Shown piece after piece: positions 12,611 through 17,017 of a DNA stretch of 17,017 nt; position 1 is the first letter of the stretch; each line of letters starts with the position of its first letter. This stretch comes from CAYUVA01 sp964448115 [NCBI: uncultured bacterium] (GTDB lineage Bacteria > CAYUVA01): assembly GCA_964448115.1 (NCBI GenBank), contig CAYUVA010000024.1, positions 44,707-61,723 on the forward strand, written 5' to 3'. The position numbers and the translations under genes were made by a program. A model generated the notes under the pieces. That model was not told the DNA's origin, ran no database searches, and saw only the letters and a list, made by a program, of their open reading frames with translations.

Positions 12611-15244
12611 TCAATCGTAGTTTGCATAAATAATGCGATTGTTCAAGGTGTCCGAGATGTAAACTCTCCCTCCTGGACAGACAGCTATACCCATCGGGTA
12701 ATTTAGCGGCTTGAAGGAGGTCTGCTCCATGTAAAAACTATCCAACTTGTTGCCGTCAGGCGTATAACGAAAGATCTGTTTGCCAGGAGGGTCGGTAACT
12801 AATATATTCCCGTCCGGCGCAATATCGATGTATGGCTCCCGAAAGATATCCCCCTGCCACAGATCAACCTGCCAGTGCATGAGGTACTTGCCATTGGAAT
12901 CGAAGACCTGGATACGATGGTTCCAGGTATCGCAAACATAGATTCGACCGTCACTTCCTATGGTTATGCCTATAGGCTCCTGGAACTGTCCCGCTCCATC
13001 CCCCCTGGTTCCCCATTTAGCGATTAGATTTCCCCGGGTATCATACTTGTGGATGCTGCAATTACCGCTCTCAACGATGTAAAGATTGTCATCCTTATCG
13101 GTCTCGACTGCCCTAGGTGCATAGAGATCCTTGATGCTAAGTATATGCTCTCCCTTTGCATCGAACTTCTGCACTCTATAGTTCCAAGTATCGGCGACAT
13201 AAATATTGCCTTTGCTATCAACACAGATCCCACAGGGATCGTTGAATTTACCAGGCATATCCCCTTTGCCGCCCCAGGCATTGAGCAGCCGATTTTCGCT
13301 ATCAAATATATAGACCATGTTATTCCTGAAATCGGAGACATAGAGCTTTCCATCTTCTCCGCAGTCTATATCGCGGGGCTGATTAAGCTCCATCTGATCA
13401 AGCGTCTTCCCTTTGGGTATCTCCTCCATGACCGCATAGGCAGAATAGTTAACTTCAATGGTCTTAAAGCGGTCCATGTTCATGCTGATCAGGTAGTCTC
13501 GCTCTATATTTGCTACCTCATCCGGTGGATTTTTAATTAACGCCTTGATGATCCTCTTGGAGAGGGGCTTGATTTTTTTAAACACCAGGATCTTGGGGTG
13601 ATCATAAGTAGTAAACGACTCCTCGGCAAAGTCATCATTAAGCTCAATACCGAATAACGCTGGGTAGCGGGTAAATACCCTAACAAGGTCAAAACCCAAG
13701 GCTCCACTGAAAAGCAGCCTGTAATAGTTGCATGAGACCCAGTAGTGATCCGGATACTTCATCAAGCCGCCATAGAGCCTTTTAGTCGCCAAGGTTATGT
13801 AATCTGCCTCATTTATCTTGCTCGCTAGCAGGTCAAGGTCTCGATCATCGATTATTTCGTCGTTTATGAAGCGCTCCTTGATCACAGCGCTCAGGTCCGC
13901 ATAGTCGGAACGGTAGCGCAAACTGGTAACTATGTTCATTCTGTGGGGTGGCTCCCCAGCGATGTTCATCGGAATAGGATCGTCCCAGGGTGATTCACCC
14001 AGCACCACAGACCCTGGCGGTACATTCTCTCTGAACCACCTGGTTGCCTCTATTCGAGAGTTCGGCTGCAAATAGATGGTAAAGAAGGAAGCGGTATAGA
14101 GAATCTGCATGAAAATCCCCAATCCATAAGACCATCGTAACCATTTGATTGATACCCCCGTCTGCTGGCATAGACGATGCAGGTGATAAAACATGAGACC
14201 TGCAAAGATGCATAAAAAGGGGACCATGGGCAGCATATAGCGAACGAACTTTACCTGCCAGGAACCGACAATTAAAAAATATGGTATCGCATAAGCTAAA
14301 AGTATTGCCTCCTCCTCGCGCCTAAAAAAGGCAGACTTGTTCATAATAAATAAAAAGCCTAAAAATCCGAGGATACCTGCTCCGTACCCCATTCCCCATT
14401 TAATCAACATCTGCGTCTGGTAGATATAAGGGGATGTGCCCCTAAAGACCATGGTGTAGCTAGGAATGTACTCCCCAATCACCACCTTACCCTCGTAGTC
14501 CATTGCCTTGCGAAATTCCTCGAAATCGAGGTATGTATAAGGGGCAGCAATGAAGGAGACCGCCACTGCCACAACGAGAAGCACTACCAGGCGCTGTAAC
14601 TTGCGCCAGCGAAAGATATCCTTCATTCGGCGCAAGGTCAGGATGTGCATCACGAAAACGGGGAGAATTAGGACTATGCCGCTTGTCTTGGTGGCAAGGG
14701 TTAATCCAACGAAAATACCAGTTAGGATATAGTTCTTCCATTCAGGCTTAAACCTGGTCTGTACCGCATAATAAAGCGCAGCCATAGTCATACAGACTAA
14801 AAAATTATCCACCGTGCCGTAGTGCGATGATTGAATATTGAGCACGGCAAGTCCCATCATGGCAGCAGCGATTAGTCCTGAATCCCTGTTACCTATCCGG
14901 GATGTGATTAGATAAACCAGCAAAACGGTAAATAGTGCCGCCATTGCTGAGGTGAAACGAAGAACAAGTACTTGGTAGTTGATGTTGACAAAGATACTAA
15001 TTAAGGAAAGAAGCAACTTGTTTACATAAACCGGAAAAGCACCATAAACGAAGAAATGAGGATTAAGATCACCGAGGCTTACCCGGTCAACCTGGGTCAT
15101 TACATTGCGCTCATCAGAGTGAAAGTAGCTACCATGATCCCAGTTTAGGTTGTAAAGGCGCAAGAAAGCTGAAATGATAAGAATCACAATCAATATCAGG
15201 GTCCTTTTATCCCTGAGCCTGGTCTTCAACCGCTTGATATTCAT
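12611..15244 (-). CDS. GT39/PMT-like membrane glycosyltransferase fused to a six-repeat NHL beta-propeller
   Basis: The 877-residue product has two parts. Residues 1 to about 410 form a multi-pass GT-C module: a basic start, a first helix (16-30), then the first outer loop with WDHGSYFHSDER, whose D44-E45 pair fits the catalytic acidic motif of the GT39/PMT/ArnT group, and later SSHYGTVDNFLVCMTMA and LATKTSGIVLILP. Residues about 410-620 are a soluble linker domain (RWFRENVPPGSVVLGESPWDD). Residues about 620-877 are six NHL repeats, with DGKLYVSDFRNN, KGNIYVADTWNYRVQKFD, DGRIYVCDTWNHRIQVFD and GGRVYISDTLNNRI, enough for one six-bladed propeller. Such propellers bind protein, glycan or RNA; here it would lie outside the membrane and might capture the acceptor. 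Related YYY-type membrane proteins exist in some bacteria and archaea. AGGGA five bases before the ATG supports the start at 15244. It is divergent from the glycosidase-like gene. Confidence 0.85.
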   Translation of the reverse strand: MNIKRLKTRLRDKRTLILIVILIISAFLRLYNLNWDHGSYFHSDERNVMTQVDRVSLGDLNPHFFVYGAFPVYVNKLLLSLISIFVNINYQVLVLRFTSAMAALFTVLLVYLITSRIGNRDSGLIAAAMMGLAVLNIQSSHYGTVDNFLVCMTMAALYYAVQTRFKPEWKNYILTGIFVGLTLATKTSGIVLILPVFVMHILTLRRMKDIFRWRKLQRLVVLLVVAVAVSFIAAPYTYLDFEEFRKAMDYEGKVVIGEYIPSYTMVFRGTSPYIYQTQMLIKWGMGYGAGILGFLGFLFIMNKSAFFRREEEAILLAYAIPYFLIVGSWQVKFVRYMLPMVPFLCIFAGLMFYHLHRLCQQTGVSIKWLRWSYGLGIFMQILYTASFFTIYLQPNSRIEATRWFRENVPPGSVVLGESPWDDPIPMNIAGEPPHRMNIVTSLRYRSDYADLSAVIKERFINDEIIDDRDLDLLASKINEADYITLATKRLYGGLMKYPDHYWVSCNYYRLLFSGALGFDLVRVFTRYPALFGIELNDDFAEESFTTYDHPKILVFKKIKPLSKRIIKALIKNPPDEVANIERDYLISMNMDRFKTIEVNYSAYAVMEEIPKGKTLDQMELNQPRDIDCGEDGKLYVSDFRNNMVYIFDSENRLLNAWGGKGDMPGKFNDPCGICVDSKGNIYVADTWNYRVQKFDAKGEHILSIKDLYAPRAVETDKDDNLYIVESGNCSIHKYDTRGNLIAKWGTRGDGAGQFQEPIGITIGSDGRIYVCDTWNHRIQVFDSNGKYLMHWQVDLWQGDIFREPYIDIAPDGNILVTDPPGKQIFRYTPDGNKLDSFYMEQTSFKPLNYPMGIAVCPGGRVYISDTLNNRIIYANYD

Positions 15245-15283
15245 AATGTTCCCTGCAAAGCCTGTTTATCTCTGAACATCGGG

Positions 15284-15313
15284 ATTATAGGTTAAAAAAT
15301 AAGCTAAAATCAA
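15284..15313 (-). promoter_or_regulatory. Sigma70-like promoter for the GT39-NHL gene
   Basis: On the minus strand TTGATT (15313-15308) and a perfect TATAAT (15289-15284) are 18 bases apart, giving a start near 15277 and a leader of about 33 bases with AGGGA before the ATG. Confidence 0.55.
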
Positions 15314-15327
15314 ATAAAATTAAATGG

Positions 15328-15340
15328 AGCTTGTCAAGCT
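15328..15340. promoter_or_regulatory. Perfect palindrome AGCTTG-T-CAAGCT between divergent promoters (candidate operator)
   Basis: Six-base arms are exact reverse complements around a single T. The site lies between the -35 elements of the two divergent promoters and one base upstream of the + strand TTGACA, a good position for a regulator that acts on both genes. No candidate regulator gene is adjacent. Confidence 0.45.
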
Positions 15341-15341
15341 A

Positions 15342-15370
15342 TTGACACAAAATACGATTTCAGATATTAT
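15342..15370 (+). promoter_or_regulatory. Strong sigma70-like promoter for the secreted glycosidase-like gene
   Basis: TTGACA (15342-15347, perfect) and TATTAT (15365-15370) are separated by 17 bases. Transcription near 15377 gives a leader of about 47 bases with GGAG (15411-15414) nine bases before the ATG at 15424. Confidence 0.7.
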
Positions 15371-15423
15371 CCTACCAAGAATATTCAAAACAAACCAGTA
15401 TCACATGTATGGAGAATTACATA

Positions 15424-17017
15424 ATGAAAAAGATATTCATGGCATCAATGATACTCTTGTTATGCACTAATGCTTGGGGCTACGATCGCATCGAGATCAA
15501 CCCGAATTTCCTCGGCTCACTTTGCTTTGTTGAAGATGGCATGACTCAGCCCTTCTTCGTAGCCGGCAAGGATGCCTACATGCTTTTGAGAGAAGGTGTC
15601 GATTACCGAGCTTATCTGCAAAAAGCCAAATCGCATGGATTCAACACATTCCGCATCTTCCTGATGGCTTTCTGGTGGCAGGAGATGGATATGGGGCAAC
15701 CGATGCCGTGGAACAGGGAAACTATGCCTAATACAGAGGGGAGCTACTCGCCCTACTGGTGGGAGAACTACGATAGCGAATTCTGGGCTAGAGCAAACCA
15801 GGTGCTCAGCTTCATGGAGCAGGAGGGGCTGGTGGCAGTACTTGTACTGCTCGACTGGGGCTCGATAAGCAACCTCAACTGCCTGGCGCCGGGAATGAAT
15901 GAGGGCAAGCCCTTTTTGCTCGATCACCACAATCCGAACATCCCTGCTGAAAAGAAGGATCAGCTCGAATCCTATATCTCAACGGTTATGCGCAACCTGG
16001 GACACCATAAAAATATCATCTTCGAGATAGGCAACTCTATACACCAAGCCTTTGTCTGCCGTAGCTGCAATATCTGTGCTCGTGGATTCGAACAGGCGCC
16101 GGTGCCGAACCAGAACAGCTTCATCCGTTGGCTGGATAGAGTAGCTGGATTGATCCAGGGATCCCCAGACTACCAGGATCAGCTCATCACAAACACCTTG
16201 ATCAGCGGATACTGGATGACCGAATGCGGGGGATGGAGCGATATAATACTGGAACTTCTGCGCCAGGATCGCCCATGGTTGCGATTGCTAGCGACTCATT
16301 CCAACCGCAGCGGATTCTGGTACTACGATAATACTTACAACCATGCAGCTCGCATAATGAGTGAGGTCGATGGCATCGCTCCCATCATGGACACAGAGCC
16401 GAATTGCTATGGAGCGATTACCCAGCCGATGCGAAGGGATAGCGATGTGGAGCACTTTCGTATTTATGCCTGGGTGGCGTACATGTCAGGGCTAATGCCA
16501 TTTTATCACTCTGAGGTAGGCATCTTTGCCGAGAATCGCGATTTCTTCGGCACTGAGCTTGAGGATTCGGGCGCCGAAGGTTTTAGGTATTTCAACAACT
16601 TCTGGCTCGATGAAAAGGGCAAGCCGAGGCTCGATTTCTGGAAGCTCAAGCCGGATACACAAGCTATGAACCTGGAGACCGAGCAGGGGGAGCTAAACTT
16701 GACCGCATTCTCGATGAGCAGCCTGGATGAGCAGGTCATCTATATCTTGAACAATGCGCCCCCAATGAGCGCAAACTTCGAGAATATCGAGGCGCCACGG
16801 GAGTTCTGCCAGCTAGCGGATCATGCCCCGGAGATGTGCGATCAGCCAAAGGGGAATTATGGGCGCAACGGACAGGAGAAATCTTATGCCAGGGGACCGA
16901 ACGATCCCTGGGATCATCGCGATGGGATAATGCCGCCACCAGCACAAGTCAGCGACAATAGCCTCATCAGGATAGAGAAAATGCTAAGCGCCGAAAGGTA
17001 TGCGCTCTCAGGTAGAT
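15424..17017 (+). CDS. Secreted glycoside-hydrolase-like (beta/alpha)8 protein, 3' end cut by window edge
   Basis: The frame is open for 531 codons to the window edge. MKKIFMASMILLLCTNAWG is a signal peptide with likely cleavage after AWG (residue 19); the Cys at 14 lacks a proper lipobox. The mature part resembles clan GH-A glycosidases of the GH5/DUF4038 (GH140-like) type: a strand-1 segment TQPFFVAGKDAYML, KSHGFNTFRIF (strand 2), VAVLVLLDWG, NIIFEIGNSIHQ at the strand-4 position (residues 198-208), and APIMDTEPNCYG (319-328), where E325 fits the nucleophile site. In clan GH-A the strand-4 motif ends in Asn-Glu; here it is Asn204-Ser205, so the usual acid/base is absent. A CRSCNIC cluster (212-218) follows at once. 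It may be a non-catalytic glycan-binding relative or use another residue. It probably acts outside the cytoplasmic membrane on a polysaccharide; the substrate is unknown. It is divergent from the GT39-NHL gene, with which it may be co-regulated. Confidence 0.75.
   Translation, partial: MKKIFMASMILLLCTNAWGYDRIEINPNFLGSLCFVEDGMTQPFFVAGKDAYMLLREGVDYRAYLQKAKSHGFNTFRIFLMAFWWQEMDMGQPMPWNRETMPNTEGSYSPYWWENYDSEFWARANQVLSFMEQEGLVAVLVLLDWGSISNLNCLAPGMNEGKPFLLDHHNPNIPAEKKDQLESYISTVMRNLGHHKNIIFEIGNSIHQAFVCRSCNICARGFEQAPVPNQNSFIRWLDRVAGLIQGSPDYQDQLITNTLISGYWMTECGGWSDIILELLRQDRPWLRLLATHSNRSGFWYYDNTYNHAARIMSEVDGIAPIMDTEPNCYGAITQPMRRDSDVEHFRIYAWVAYMSGLMPFYHSEVGIFAENRDFFGTELEDSGAEGFRYFNNFWLDEKGKPRLDFWKLKPDTQAMNLETEQGELNLTAFSMSSLDEQVIYILNNAPPMSANFENIEAPREFCQLADHAPEMCDQPKGNYGRNGQEKSYARGPNDPWDHRDGIMPPPAQVSDNSLIRIEKMLSAERYALSGR

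Noticed and set aside
13024-13540. ORFs of 109 and 163 codons over the NHL repeats
   Set aside because: They are alternative frames of the repeat-rich coding region and have no independent support.

Overview
The window is ordinary bacterial chromosome at moderate GC, densely packed on both strands. It has no insertion sequence, prophage, CRISPR array, rRNA or recognisable tRNA. Bacterial markers are ribosomal protein S21, a CarD/CdnL-type RNA polymerase-binding factor, Tex, and sigma70-like TTGACA/TATAAT promoters. Distinctive traits are an ATP-type PEP carboxykinase with a divergent nucleotide-binding region, several large GT-C-like membrane proteins, and starts that mix Shine-Dalgarno and apparently leaderless types. 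These suggest a poorly studied bacterial lineage, perhaps a candidate phylum known from metagenomes, but the sequence alone does not fix the phylum.

Layout. Bases 1-2184 (-) carry tex, whose 3' end is cut by the window edge. It is divergent from carD (2473-2982, +). carD overlaps by 23 bases the convergent gene for a multi-pass, GT87-like membrane protein (2960-4414, -). A promoter-like site and a run of hairpins (4461-4671) precede pckA (4732-6222, +). pckA converges on rpsU (6396-6593, -), which has its own structured leader and an odd two-codon upstream ORF. Next on the + strand come a receiver-GGDEF response regulator with a degenerate active site (6893-7843), an unrecognised helical protein (7868-8395), an M48/Ste24-type membrane metalloprotease (8497-9654) and a large multi-pass membrane protein (9676-11211). 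The last of these meets a DHH-family phosphoesterase (11208-12230, -) tail to tail with overlapping stop codons. Upstream of the DHH gene, in the same operon, is an unlisted 37-residue rubredoxin-like ORF that has lost two of its four cysteines (12245-12358, -). The window ends with a divergent pair: an 877-residue GT39-like protein fused to a six-repeat NHL propeller (12611-15244, -) and a secreted glycoside-hydrolase-like protein (15424 to the edge, +). Their promoters sit back to back around a perfect palindrome.

How the genes may fit together. Most are housekeeping: transcription (Tex, CarD), translation (S21), gluconeogenesis (PckA), nucleotide salvage or oligoribonuclease activity (DHH protein), and membrane protein quality control (M48). 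A second theme is envelope glycan work: three large GT-C-like membrane proteins and one secreted glycosidase-like protein. No single classic new system is evident. The most unusual items are the GT39-NHL fusion with its shared operator region, the glycosidase-like protein with Ser where the catalytic acid/base Glu is expected plus an added Cys cluster, the decayed rubredoxin ORF, the structured pckA leader, the minimal uORF before rpsU and the probable leaderless starts.
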